From contig JACJZG010000011.1 of assembly GCA_020635715.1 (NCBI GenBank), positions 1 to 64,000 on the forward strand: DNA of 64,000 nt, read 5' to 3'. Made by a program: the position numbers and the translations under genes. Every line of letters starts with the position of its first letter. The stretch's first letter is position 1. A model generated the notes under the pieces. The model saw only the letters and a program-made list of their open reading frames with translations, made no database searches and was not told the DNA's origin. The DNA comes from Flavobacteriales bacterium. Its GTDB lineage: Bacteria; Bacteroidota; Bacteroidia; Flavobacteriales_F; PHOS-HE28. This document shows positions 57,230 to 64,000 of the stretch, one piece after another.

Positions 57230-58702
57230 CTAACTCATCCAGTTCGTCTTCCCTTCCGGGTTCCACTTCGTCGTGGTCTTCTTCATCTGGGTCCAGAACT
57301 CGATGCTGCTCTTCCCGGTGATGTCGCAGGTGCCGAACTTGCTGTCGTTCCAACCACCGAAGCTGAAGGGCTCGCGGGGCACGGGCACGCCGATGTTCAC
57401 GCCGATCATGCCAGCCGACGCGCGTTCCATGACCTGCCGCGCCAATCCACCGCTCTGCGTGAAGACCGCCGCCGCATTGCCGTAGGGGTTCGCGTTCTCG
57501 ATGGCGATGGCCGCATCCAGGTCCTTCGCGCGCACGATGCTGATCACCGGACCGAAGACCTCCTCCTGCGCGATCCGCATGTCGGTCGTCACATGATCAA
57601 TGATGGTGGGTCCGAGGTAATAACCATCCTTTGCACCACCCTCCACCTGTGGGTTGCGCCCGTCGAGAAGCACTTTCGCGCCAGCCTTCTCCGCTTCCGC
57701 GATATAGCCCGTGATGCGCTCGTAAGCCACCTTACTGATAACCGGTCCCAAGTTCTTGCCGGGCACGAGCTTCTTCGCCTCCACGATCATCTGTTGAATG
57801 ATGGGCTCCACGCCGCCCACGCCGACCATCTGCGCCGCCGCCATGCAGCGCTGACCCGCGCAACCGCTCATGCTCGCCACCACATTGCTGGCCGTCATCT
57901 CAAGATGGGCATCGGGCAAGACGATCAGGTGGTTCTTCGCGCCGCCCAGGCACACCGCGCGCTTCAGGGTGCTCGTGGCACGCGCGTACACGATCTTGGC
58001 CACCTTGGTGCTGCCCACGAAGCTCACCGCCTTGATACCGGGGTGATCGGAGATGGCCTCCACGATCGCACGGTCGCCGTTCACCACGTTGAAGACGCCG
58101 TCGGGAAGTCCGGCCTCCTTCAGCAGTTCGGCGATCCGGGTGCTGCTGATCGGCACGATCTCGCTCGGCTTGAAGACCATGGTGTTGCCGAGCATCAGTG
58201 CGTTCGGAATGGTCCAATGAGGCACCATGTTCGGGAAGTTGAACGGCGCGATGCTGGCCACTACGCCCAAAGGCTTCCGCTCGATGCGGCATTCCACCCC
58301 CTTGCTCACTTCCAGCAGTTCGCCCTGCACGAGCTGCGGCAAGCTGCACGCGAATTCGGTCAGCTCCACGCTCTTGTCCACCTCGGCGTAGGATTCTTCC
58401 ATGGTCTTGCCGTTCTCGGTGTGCACCAGAAGCGCCAGTTCCTCCCGGTTCTTCAACAGCAGTTCTCGATAACGGTAGAAGATCTGCGCCCGCTCCTTGA
58501 TCGGCGTGCCACTCCACGCGGGGAATGCGGCCTCTGCGGCCTTCACGGCCTTGTCCAGGTCATTGGCCGTACTGAGGACCACGGTGCTGATCAGTGTCCC
58601 ATCGAGCGGTGAGCGCACATCCATGCGTTGCTGGCCGTTCGCTTCGGGCTTGCCGGCGATGTAGTTGGTGGTCTCGTTGTACTTCAGGGTGGTCGTTGCC
58701 AT
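57230..58702 (-). CDS. mmsA: CoA-acylating (methyl)malonate-semialdehyde dehydrogenase
   Basis: A 490-residue aldehyde dehydrogenase (ATG 58702, MATTTLKYNETTNYI). ALDH marks: APFNFPNMVPHWTIP, the VGSTKVAKIV nucleotide loop, and catalytic Cys in MSGCAGQRCMAA. 'CLGGAKNHLIVLPDA' and the EFWTQMKKTTTKW end are specific to the CoA-dependent MMSDH subgroup. It turns malonate semialdehyde (from beta-alanine) into acetyl-CoA and CO2, the last step of the cluster; methylmalonate semialdehyde is an alternative substrate. It is the first gene of the minus-strand cluster, 43 bp before the aminotransferase. Confidence 0.92.
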   Translation of the reverse strand: MATTTLKYNETTNYIAGKPEANGQQRMDVRSPLDGTLISTVVLSTANDLDKAVKAAEAAFPAWSGTPIKERAQIFYRYRELLLKNREELALLVHTENGKTMEESYAEVDKSVELTEFACSLPQLVQGELLEVSKGVECRIERKPLGVVASIAPFNFPNMVPHWTIPNALMLGNTMVFKPSEIVPISSTRIAELLKEAGLPDGVFNVVNGDRAIVEAISDHPGIKAVSFVGSTKVAKIVYARATSTLKRAVCLGGAKNHLIVLPDAHLEMTASNVVASMSGCAGQRCMAAAQMVGVGGVEPIIQQMIVEAKKLVPGKNLGPVISKVAYERITGYIAEAEKAGAKVLLDGRNPQVEGGAKDGYYLGPTIIDHVTTDMRIAQEEVFGPVISIVRAKDLDAAIAIENANPYGNAAAVFTQSGGLARQVMERASAGMIGVNIGVPVPREPFSFGGWNDSKFGTCDITGKSSIEFWTQMKKTTTKWNPEGKTNWMS

Positions 58703-58795
58703 GGGTCGTGCTACTGTCCGTCGAAGATAGGCCAGCGGCACGGTCCACAGCTTCTCCGGGGGCTTCTACCTTCGCTGGCAGAACCAGCCATTGCC

Positions 58796-59287
58796 ATGCC
58801 CTCCGTAGACATCCTCTCCAAAGTGGACCTCCAGATGCTCGACAACGCCATCAATGTGGTGAAGCGCGAGATCGACACCCGCTATGACCTGCGCGGTACC
58901 AATAGCTCGGTGGAGCTGGATAAGAAGGCCCTCACCATCAAGTTGAGCACGGAGGACCACCTGAAGCTCGATGCCATCCTGGACATCCTTTTGGAGCGGA
59001 GCGGCAAGCAGAAGGTGGATGTGCGCAGCTACGACCTGGAGGCGGAACCCGTTCCCAGCGGGAAGAGCCTCTACCGGATCATCAAGGTGAAGCAGGGGAT
59101 CGAGCGTGAGACGGCCAAGAAGATCGTCAAGGCCATCAAGGACAGCGGCTTGAAGGTGCAGCCCCAGATCATGGACGATCTGATCCGGGTGAACGGCAAG
59201 AAGATCGACGACCTGCAGGCGGTTATGGCTCTTTGCCGGGAGAAGGACTTCGAGCTTCCCCTGCAATTCGACAACATGAAGAGCTGA
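58796..59287 (+). CDS. YajQ-family nucleotide-binding protein
   Basis: A 163-residue protein of the UPF0234/YajQ family: MPSVDILSKVDLQMLDNAIN, 'REIDTRYDLRGTNSSVELD', 'KVKQGIERETAKKIVKAIKD', and 'GLKVQPQIMDDLIRVNGKKID', which are strongly conserved. Some members bind cyclic di-GMP. Start at ATG 58796. Divergent from mmsA across 93 bp. Confidence 0.94.
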   Translation: MPSVDILSKVDLQMLDNAINVVKREIDTRYDLRGTNSSVELDKKALTIKLSTEDHLKLDAILDILLERSGKQKVDVRSYDLEAEPVPSGKSLYRIIKVKQGIERETAKKIVKAIKDSGLKVQPQIMDDLIRVNGKKIDDLQAVMALCREKDFELPLQFDNMKS

Positions 59288-59340
59288 TCCAGGCAGCGGA
59301 TCGGACCGCTCGAGCGTCATTGCCTACGAAGCACCTACCC

Positions 59341-60627
59341 ATGCGCAGAACACTCCTCTCCCACCTCTTTCCACTGGTGTTCGCCCAACTGTCCATCACA
59401 GGAACGGCGCAGACGTACTTCTACATCGGCAGCATCTCCGTGGATCCAGCCGCACCAACAACTTCCGATGCCATCACGATCTCCCTGTCCGGAGACCTTT
59501 CGAGCACCGGTTCGGCCATCACCGCTTCGAGTTGGATGCTCATGGGCAGCACCGTGCACATCACCCTGACGGCGACCAGTGGACCAGGCTTGGATGTGCT
59601 GGTACCGCACACAGAAGAGGTGATGATCGGGAACCTGCCCGCTGGTCCGTACAGCATCCTGGTCGATGGTGCTTTCATCCTTGATTCAGCACCCGAGTTC
59701 CAGCACGCCTTCACGGTGGTCGGGACGGGTGGGCCTGATTGCGAGAACCTCACGATCGCGTCCATCCAGTGGTCCACCTTCTCGGACACGACGCTGTCGG
59801 TCCATGTCTTTAATTCCGGCATCGGCTTCGATTATCCGGGCTTCATCCTCCTGGATGCCGACGGGGACACCCTGGCCCAGGAGGTCGTGGACTTCTTCGC
59901 GATAGGGAACGAAAGCTGGCATACGCTCCAGATCCCTCCTGGGACGATCATGCCCGATGGCACCTTCACAGGGACTCTGCAGCTGTGGACCGGCTTCTTC
60001 GGTGAGCTCGCCTGTTCCTGGGCGGTGACCTTGGATCTCTGTCCGGCCGCTGAATGTGTCACGGTTGAGCCTTACCTCGCCAACTACGGAGGTGCCATCG
60101 TTATTGGTGATTTCGCCTGGTCCATCGCCGATGGAACGGAGGAGGTGGCCAGCGGGACCTTCACGCTCACCAATGAGGACCAGATGGCACTCGCAGAGGC
60201 CTGTCTTGCGCCCGGTCCGCACACCTTCACGCTCACACCGTTGCAGGAACCCATGGGTGGCCAATTGGTGATCGGCGTGAATGCTGAAGGATGGACGAGT
60301 TCGATCCAACAGCCCTTCCCGCAGGGGATCCCTGCTGAACCGTTGGCGTTCGATGTCGTACCCGGCTGTTCCGATACGCCGAACGCGATCACCGCGGACA
60401 AGGAGGGGCCTGCGCCAGTAGTGATCGCCACTCGAGCAGGCGCCATGGAATTGCGTGCGACGGACGGCGGGCGTTTGGGGTCCGTTTCCGTGCATGACCT
60501 CGTGGGTCGCACCATCTTCCAGAAGGACATCCTCACCGATCGGTTAACGGTGTCCGTACCGGCCACGGGTGCTTACCTCGTATCCACCCGCTCTAAGGTG
60601 CAAAAGGTGATGGTGGCCGCACCCTGA
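59341..60627 (+). CDS. Secreted protein with T9SS type A-like tail
   Basis: A 428-residue secreted protein (ATG 59341; signal peptide MRRTLLSHLFPLVFAQLSIT then GTAQ). Beta-rich domains with no enzyme motifs; DCENLTIASIQWSTFSDTTL begins the second domain. The C-terminal 75 residues (VSVHDLVGRTIFQKDILTD ... GAYLVSTRSKVQKVMV) are a T9SS type A tail lacking a clear PNP start. Function unknown. Ends at a strong terminator (60664). Confidence 0.72.
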   Translation: MRRTLLSHLFPLVFAQLSITGTAQTYFYIGSISVDPAAPTTSDAITISLSGDLSSTGSAITASSWMLMGSTVHITLTATSGPGLDVLVPHTEEVMIGNLPAGPYSILVDGAFILDSAPEFQHAFTVVGTGGPDCENLTIASIQWSTFSDTTLSVHVFNSGIGFDYPGFILLDADGDTLAQEVVDFFAIGNESWHTLQIPPGTIMPDGTFTGTLQLWTGFFGELACSWAVTLDLCPAAECVTVEPYLANYGGAIVIGDFAWSIADGTEEVASGTFTLTNEDQMALAEACLAPGPHTFTLTPLQEPMGGQLVIGVNAEGWTSSIQQPFPQGIPAEPLAFDVVPGCSDTPNAITADKEGPAPVVIATRAGAMELRATDGGRLGSVSVHDLVGRTIFQKDILTDRLTVSVPATGAYLVSTRSKVQKVMVAAP

Positions 60628-60663
60628 ACGCCTCTTTCGGGCGTAGACGCAGGCTTGAAAAGC

Positions 60664-60691
60664 GAAGCCCGCCTTACGGGGCGGGCTTCTT
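60664..60691 (+). terminator. Hairpin terminator
   Basis: Perfect 10-bp stem GAAGCCCGCC / GGCGGGCTTC with a TTACGG loop, the same loop as the terminator at 10027, followed by TTGTGTTCC. It lies 37 bp after the preceding stop. The remainder of the 262-bp gap 60628-60889 shows nothing recognisable. Confidence 0.8.
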
Positions 60692-60889
60692 GTGTTCCTG
60701 ATCGCAGGGCTTACGGGCGCTGCGGATGACTTTTGACGCCTCTAGGCTGATGTCACCGTGATCAGGTGTTCGTTCGGCCATGCAAGCATGACACAATGGT
60801 TCATACGCATCCGGATGATCTAGGGTTACAATGGGTGATCAAGCATCCTTTGTCAAGTTCCATTCTCACGCAGGATAGGGTCCGTACGC

Positions 60890-61213
60890 TCAGAACATCC
60901 GGTCCCCTTTCAGGAAGAGGACGAAGATGAAGGTCATGAGAAAGTGGTGGAGCAGCAGCAGGGCGGAAGCCACGGCCAGCACGGTCTTCCCGCTGGAATT
61001 CAACTCGGGGAACAACTTGCGGTTGTTGATCGCGATGATCGGCAATGGAACCGTCGCGAGCAGGAAGGTGATGGCCAGCGTCTTGAACAACAGGACATTA
61101 TCAAGCAGCCCGAAGAACAGATGGGCGTAGTAGAACACGAAGCCGAGGAAGGACAGCAACCCCAGTCGAACGAATAAGCGCGCTTCTGCAACCATCTTGG
61201 GTCTGGTTTCCAT
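60890..61213 (-). CDS. Small membrane protein of unknown function
   Basis: A 107-residue protein (ATG 61213, METRPKMVAEARLFVRLGL) with three hydrophobic helices at about residues 15-40, 42-60 and 78-103. No recognised family; the arrangement of 'VFYYAHLFFGLLDN' and 'NRKLFPELNSSGKTV' gives no functional hint. The upstream open frame overlaps the next membrane protein and does not look coding. Confidence 0.55.
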   Translation of the reverse strand: METRPKMVAEARLFVRLGLLSFLGFVFYYAHLFFGLLDNVLLFKTLAITFLLATVPLPIIAINNRKLFPELNSSGKTVLAVASALLLLHHFLMTFIFVLFLKGDRMF

Positions 61214-61293
61214 ATCGATAGACGCTTTGGTGCGGCTTGGTTGCGTCCAGCCGGTTTCTACGTACGGCGTAACAACAGGTTCGGATGGGGATC

Positions 61294-61989
61294 CTATTCT
61301 GTTCGAGCCATTGGCCGCCAGATCCTCCAGAGCCCATAAGAGCTTGCCAGCAAGCCCACCGCGAACCACGGCCAGGGATAGTCCGTTGATAGCGGACCAG
61401 CATCTGAACCCACCCCATTGGCATGCACCATATCGCCCAGGTCAACGGAGCCGGATAATGGGACGATCAGGAAGGACAGGATCATCAGGCCCGCCCCCCC
61501 GACCAGGGCCAGCCAGGTAAGACCACCCAGCGTGCTCGGTGATCCGAGCGCAGATCGGCGAAGCAGGAGAATGGCCAGTACGATCAGACCGATCGAAATG
61601 AGACAGGGTGCCCACACCGGGCCCACCCACGGCACCGGTATCAGGAAGAGCAGGTCGGGCGTAGCCAGGCTGGCCGGCCAATCGAGCAGGACCTTCAGCC
61701 ATACGTAGTAGAAGATGTCCCAGACCCCGAAGCCGAAACTGAACCATGCGAAGCGCTCCAGCGCCGAACGCGTGACCAGCGCGGCTGGGGCGAGCAGCAT
61801 GATCATGGTGGCCAGCTCCCGTAGGACCTCGGTCCGCACCAACAAGGGGTCCATCGGCACCAGCGTCAGTTCGAATCCATCCGGATAGTACAGGGCACGC
61901 AGGTACACCACCACCGCGCTCTCCAGGAAGGCCATGGCGATGAAGAAGACCGTCATCCACAAGATCAGTCGTCGTTGGTCAGGGCGCAT
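61294..61989 (-). CDS. Multi-pass membrane protein of unknown function
   Basis: A 231-residue protein (ATG 61989) with about six hydrophobic helices (LILWMTVFFIAMAFLESAVV; MIMLLAPAALVT; LLFLIPVPWVGPVWAPCLIS; LGGLTWLALVGGAGLMIL). 'AFLESAVVVYLRALYYPDGF' and 'FGFGVWDIFYYVWLKVLLDW' look like a conserved family in environmental bacteria, but I cannot name it. Its start overlaps the stop of the EEP gene by 11 bp, so they are translationally coupled. Confidence 0.65.
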   Translation of the reverse strand: MRPDQRRLILWMTVFFIAMAFLESAVVVYLRALYYPDGFELTLVPMDPLLVRTEVLRELATMIMLLAPAALVTRSALERFAWFSFGFGVWDIFYYVWLKVLLDWPASLATPDLLFLIPVPWVGPVWAPCLISIGLIVLAILLLRRSALGSPSTLGGLTWLALVGGAGLMILSFLIVPLSGSVDLGDMVHANGVGSDAGPLSTDYPWPWFAVGLLASSYGLWRIWRPMARTE

Positions 61990-62905
61990 GGCGAGGTAGC
62001 TGCAGGTCCGCGATGAGCGCGCGATGATCACTTCCCTTGATCGGGACGGTACGGATCGTGGTGGAGCTTATCCCATCCGTGGCGAGGACATGGTCCAGCG
62101 GTATCACGGCGAAAGGCCCTACCGACGGCCAGGTCCGATGCGACAGCGGGGTCAGGGAATGCAGACCCGATCGCGAACAGAAGCGGCGAAAGGCCTGGTC
62201 CCACGGCACCGTGTTCAGGTCGCCGATGAGGATCGTGGCCGTATCGTCGCGTGCAACGTATCGGCCCAGCAGTTCCAGTTGATCATTGCGCCGCCGGAAA
62301 TGCCCGTAGCTGATGGGCGAGGTGGCATGCACCGCCAGCAACCGGACGCGGCGACCGTGCACCTCCACGTACGCTTCCACGAAGGGATCCCCGCGCATGG
62401 TGATGGTGCGCACCGCTTGGAACGGATGCCTGCTGAAGAATGCGATACCGTAACAGTTCGTCCGCGGTTCGATGTGCACATATGGATAGCGTCGCTGCAA
62501 GCCGGACTGAAGGGCCTGCGCCCACTCCGGACTCACTTCCTGCACGGAGACCAGATCTGCATCGCTTTCCAAGGCTTGCACGATGGCCGCATCATAGGCG
62601 GTGTTCAGTTGAAGCACGTTCATTTGGAGAACGCGCAGACCGGTGTACGAGGCCGCAGGAGGATCCGGCGCGTCCGGCAAGTTCAATTGAACAGCGAGCA
62701 AGCCGGTTCCGAACAACGCGGCCTGTGCCACCCACCAACGCCTGTACCACGCGGTTACAGCCGCGATGGCCAACAGGACGATCATGGCAGGCAGGATGAA
62801 TGCTCGGGCCAGCACAATGAGGTAGGCATCGGGTGCGAAGGCCAGTACCACCGCCGCGGTCAGCAGACCGACCGCCTGCATCAATTCCTTCATTCCATCG
62901 CTCAT
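61979..62905 (-). CDS. Endonuclease/exonuclease/phosphatase (EEP) family membrane protein
   Basis: A 308-residue protein (ATG 62905, overlapping the preceding gene as ATGA). Two or three N-terminal membrane helices (LLTAAVVLAFAPDAYLIVLA; FILPAMIVLLAIAAVTAW; 'ALFGTGLLAVQL'). The catalytic EEP domain has VLQMNVLQLN (Asn), 'VSVQEVSPEWA' (Glu), LLAVHATSP, TILIGDLNTVPW (Asp, Asn) and the final GSDHRALIADL (Asp-His). These membrane-bound forms act on phosphodiesters or phospholipids of unknown identity. Confidence 0.85.
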   Translation of the reverse strand: MSDGMKELMQAVGLLTAAVVLAFAPDAYLIVLARAFILPAMIVLLAIAAVTAWYRRWWVAQAALFGTGLLAVQLNLPDAPDPPAASYTGLRVLQMNVLQLNTAYDAAIVQALESDADLVSVQEVSPEWAQALQSGLQRRYPYVHIEPRTNCYGIAFFSRHPFQAVRTITMRGDPFVEAYVEVHGRRVRLLAVHATSPISYGHFRRRNDQLELLGRYVARDDTATILIGDLNTVPWDQAFRRFCSRSGLHSLTPLSHRTWPSVGPFAVIPLDHVLATDGISSTTIRTVPIKGSDHRALIADLQLPRHAP

Positions 62906-63396
62906 TGCATCACGGTGTTGGAAGCTTGATCCGACAGTCGGTTGATCCGACGCAGCACCATCCAGAGCGGAATGGCACCGATCACACCGAAGGAGGCATC
63001 GATGCAGCGCCAGAAGAAGGGGATCCCCCGCACTGGCGCCCACAGGAAGGCCAGGGGAAGCACGAGCACGCAGCACAGGAGCCCCCACTCCACCACCCAG
63101 CGGTTCCGGACCGGGTCGCGGTACGGACCGATGAATGCCAGTGCGATCACTACATGCGCGAAGGCCAGCCAGTCCGTGCCATAGAAGAGCGCAGGGTGGA
63201 TCTCGGCGACATGCGCGACAGCAGCAGCCACATCCTCCACCCACACGCTCCAGGTCCCACCCCAGGAACGGGTGGTCGTTGCCAGCCAGTCCGTCCCCCA
63301 TTCCAGCGGCACGGCCGTGAGACCGCTGAAGAGCAGCGCCACCATGAAGAAGGCGAGCCAGCGACGGATGTAGGTCAGGTTGTTGTCGTTGTTCAT
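62902..63396 (-). CDS. Membrane protein of unknown function
   Basis: A 164-residue protein with four hydrophobic helices (WLAFFMVALLFSGLTAVPL; LAFAHVVIALAFIGPY; EWGLLCCVLVLPLAFLW; 'CIDASFGVIGAIPLWMVLRR'). I do not recognise it; the pattern 'ALFYGTDWLAFAHVVIALAFI' looks conserved-protein-like. It overlaps the EEP gene by 4 bp and follows the DUF4173-like gene by 10 bp, so these four genes form one operon. Confidence 0.65.
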   Translation of the reverse strand: MNNDNNLTYIRRWLAFFMVALLFSGLTAVPLEWGTDWLATTTRSWGGTWSVWVEDVAAAVAHVAEIHPALFYGTDWLAFAHVVIALAFIGPYRDPVRNRWVVEWGLLCCVLVLPLAFLWAPVRGIPFFWRCIDASFGVIGAIPLWMVLRRINRLSDQASNTVMQ

Positions 63397-63406
63397 CGCA
63401 CCTGTA

Positions 63407-64000
63407 TCAGTTCAACTGAGCAAGTGACCGCGCCGTGCGCCGATCCGCCAGGTTCCACTCCTGCCAGGAGAGTTCCTCGTACCGCTGCTCGAAGTGGTAT
63501 CGTTTGTCATCCAGCGCCCGTCGGAACGAATCGATATCAAGGTTATCCACCCAACGCACAGCATTGTGCTTGTGCTGTTCCATCTGCGCTTCCACCTTGT
63601 CGATGTCCGCATACAGCAGGGGAAGGACCTTGTCGCTCATGACGAGGTAATTGTCCACGTCGATCTCGCCCTGGTTCCAATGGCCTAGATTGTAGCGTAC
63701 GATCATGCTGTCCCAATCCACCGTGCTCAAGCCGATCAGGGCCACGAAGGCCGCCCAAGCGTTCACCCGCGCCAGGTAGAACAGGCTCTTACGATCACGC
63801 ACCTTCACGAAGAGCGTGATCAGACCGACGAGCACCAAGGCCAGGAACACGATCACGCCGATGCGTTTGTAGGCCAGTCCGTGGAAGGAGATGTAGTGGT
63901 AGTTCCGCAGGAAGACGGATACGCCGAGGATGAAGTTCTGGGCGATCCACACGAAGGCCAGCATCCGCAATCCCTTGCTGCGCCAGTAGAAGTTCTGGTT
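63407..64000 (-). CDS. DUF4173/DUF4153-like membrane protein, 5' end beyond the window
   Basis: The C-terminal 198 residues of a larger protein; the frame is still open at base 64000 (NQNFYWRSKGLRMLAFVWIA). Pattern 'FHGLAYKRIGVIVFLALVLV' followed by FVKVRDRKSLFYLARVNAWA and 'VDWDSMIVRYNL' agrees with the C-terminal part of DUF4173/DUF4153 proteins in Bacteroidota. The final 70 residues are soluble and helical. Function unknown. Confidence 0.7.
   Translation of the reverse strand, partial: NQNFYWRSKGLRMLAFVWIAQNFILGVSVFLRNYHYISFHGLAYKRIGVIVFLALVLVGLITLFVKVRDRKSLFYLARVNAWAAFVALIGLSTVDWDSMIVRYNLGHWNQGEIDVDNYLVMSDKVLPLLYADIDKVEAQMEQHKHNAVRWVDNLDIDSFRRALDDKRYHFEQRYEELSWQEWNLADRRTARSLAQLN

Noticed and set aside
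57065..58612. A 515-codon plus-strand frame over mmsA
   Set aside because: Shadow of the aldehyde dehydrogenase gene.

Overview
The window looks like chromosome of a GC-rich (roughly 60%) member of the Bacteroidota, probably Flavobacteriales-like. This is inferred from many secreted proteins with type IX secretion (T9SS) C-terminal domains (type B gliding-motility-like and type A 'PNP' tails), tandem DUF7948/SBBP proteins, CotH-kinase proteins, the methylmalonyl-CoA mutase pair, and Bacteroidota-style sigma factor, porin and MBOAT genes. I see no rRNA, tRNA or CRISPR array.

Layout. 1-5.3 kb: a VOC protein, a small membrane protein, an M1 peptidase and a T9SS type B protein. 5.3-9.7 kb: a tightly overlapping plus-strand operon (DUF6702, M15 lipoprotein, a WGR-like protein that has landed in front of nth, endonuclease III, an LpxL-like acyltransferase, a fatty acid desaturase). 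9.8-13.8 kb: ECF sigma factor and, divergently, uvrA. 13.8-20.5 kb: two tandem ~1,100-residue DUF7948/SBBP/PKD T9SS proteins. 20.7-24.3 kb: ABC exporter, truA, a phosphoesterase, FtsB/DivIC-like. 24.3-28.8 kb: SGNH-like plus MBOAT O-acyltransferase pair, porin, His-tailed FKBP, Cys/His-rich secreted protein. 28.9-33.8 kb: CotH protein with an in-frame stop, then mutA-mutB. 34-37 kb: a secreted protein, a block of repeats, and a HipB/HipA toxin-antitoxin pair. 37-39.9 kb: an SBBP/T9SS gene broken by an IS5-family element with a CTAG target duplication and a 244-bp tandem duplication. 39.9-46.4 kb: Smr protein, CotH/lamin-tail protein, MsbA-like exporter, PA-domain T9SS protein. 46.5-58.7 kb: a minus-strand pyrimidine-salvage/degradation cluster. 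58.8-64 kb: YajQ, a secreted protein, and membrane proteins around an EEP-family phosphohydrolase, running off the edge in a DUF4173-like gene.

The 46.5-58.7 kb cluster reads as a full reductive pyrimidine route: NCS1 permease (uptake), yeast-type cytosine deaminase (cytosine to uracil), PreT/PreA (uracil to dihydrouracil), dihydropyrimidinase (to N-carbamoyl-beta-alanine), beta-ureidopropionase (to beta-alanine), class III aminotransferase (to malonate semialdehyde) and a CoA-acylating semialdehyde dehydrogenase (to acetyl-CoA).

The most unusual structure is a set of short dispersed repeats concentrated in this cluster and also found at 34.9 kb. A ~95-bp 'A' element (four copies) is always followed, in the same relative order, by a 'B' element made of short AC/GT-type or GATTAGCTG-type iterations, often as a hairpin. 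B elements sit 0-18 nt upstream of the start codons of five genes, one brackets a four-helix-bundle (23S-IVS-type) protein gene as direct repeats, and one palindrome is inserted in frame inside mutB.

Caveat: about 17 single-base indels break genes that should be intact (uvrA, the aminotransferase, NCS1, mutA, mutB, LpxL-like, KOW, porin). This pattern points to base-level sequence error in a draft assembly rather than real pseudogenes, and affected entries say so.
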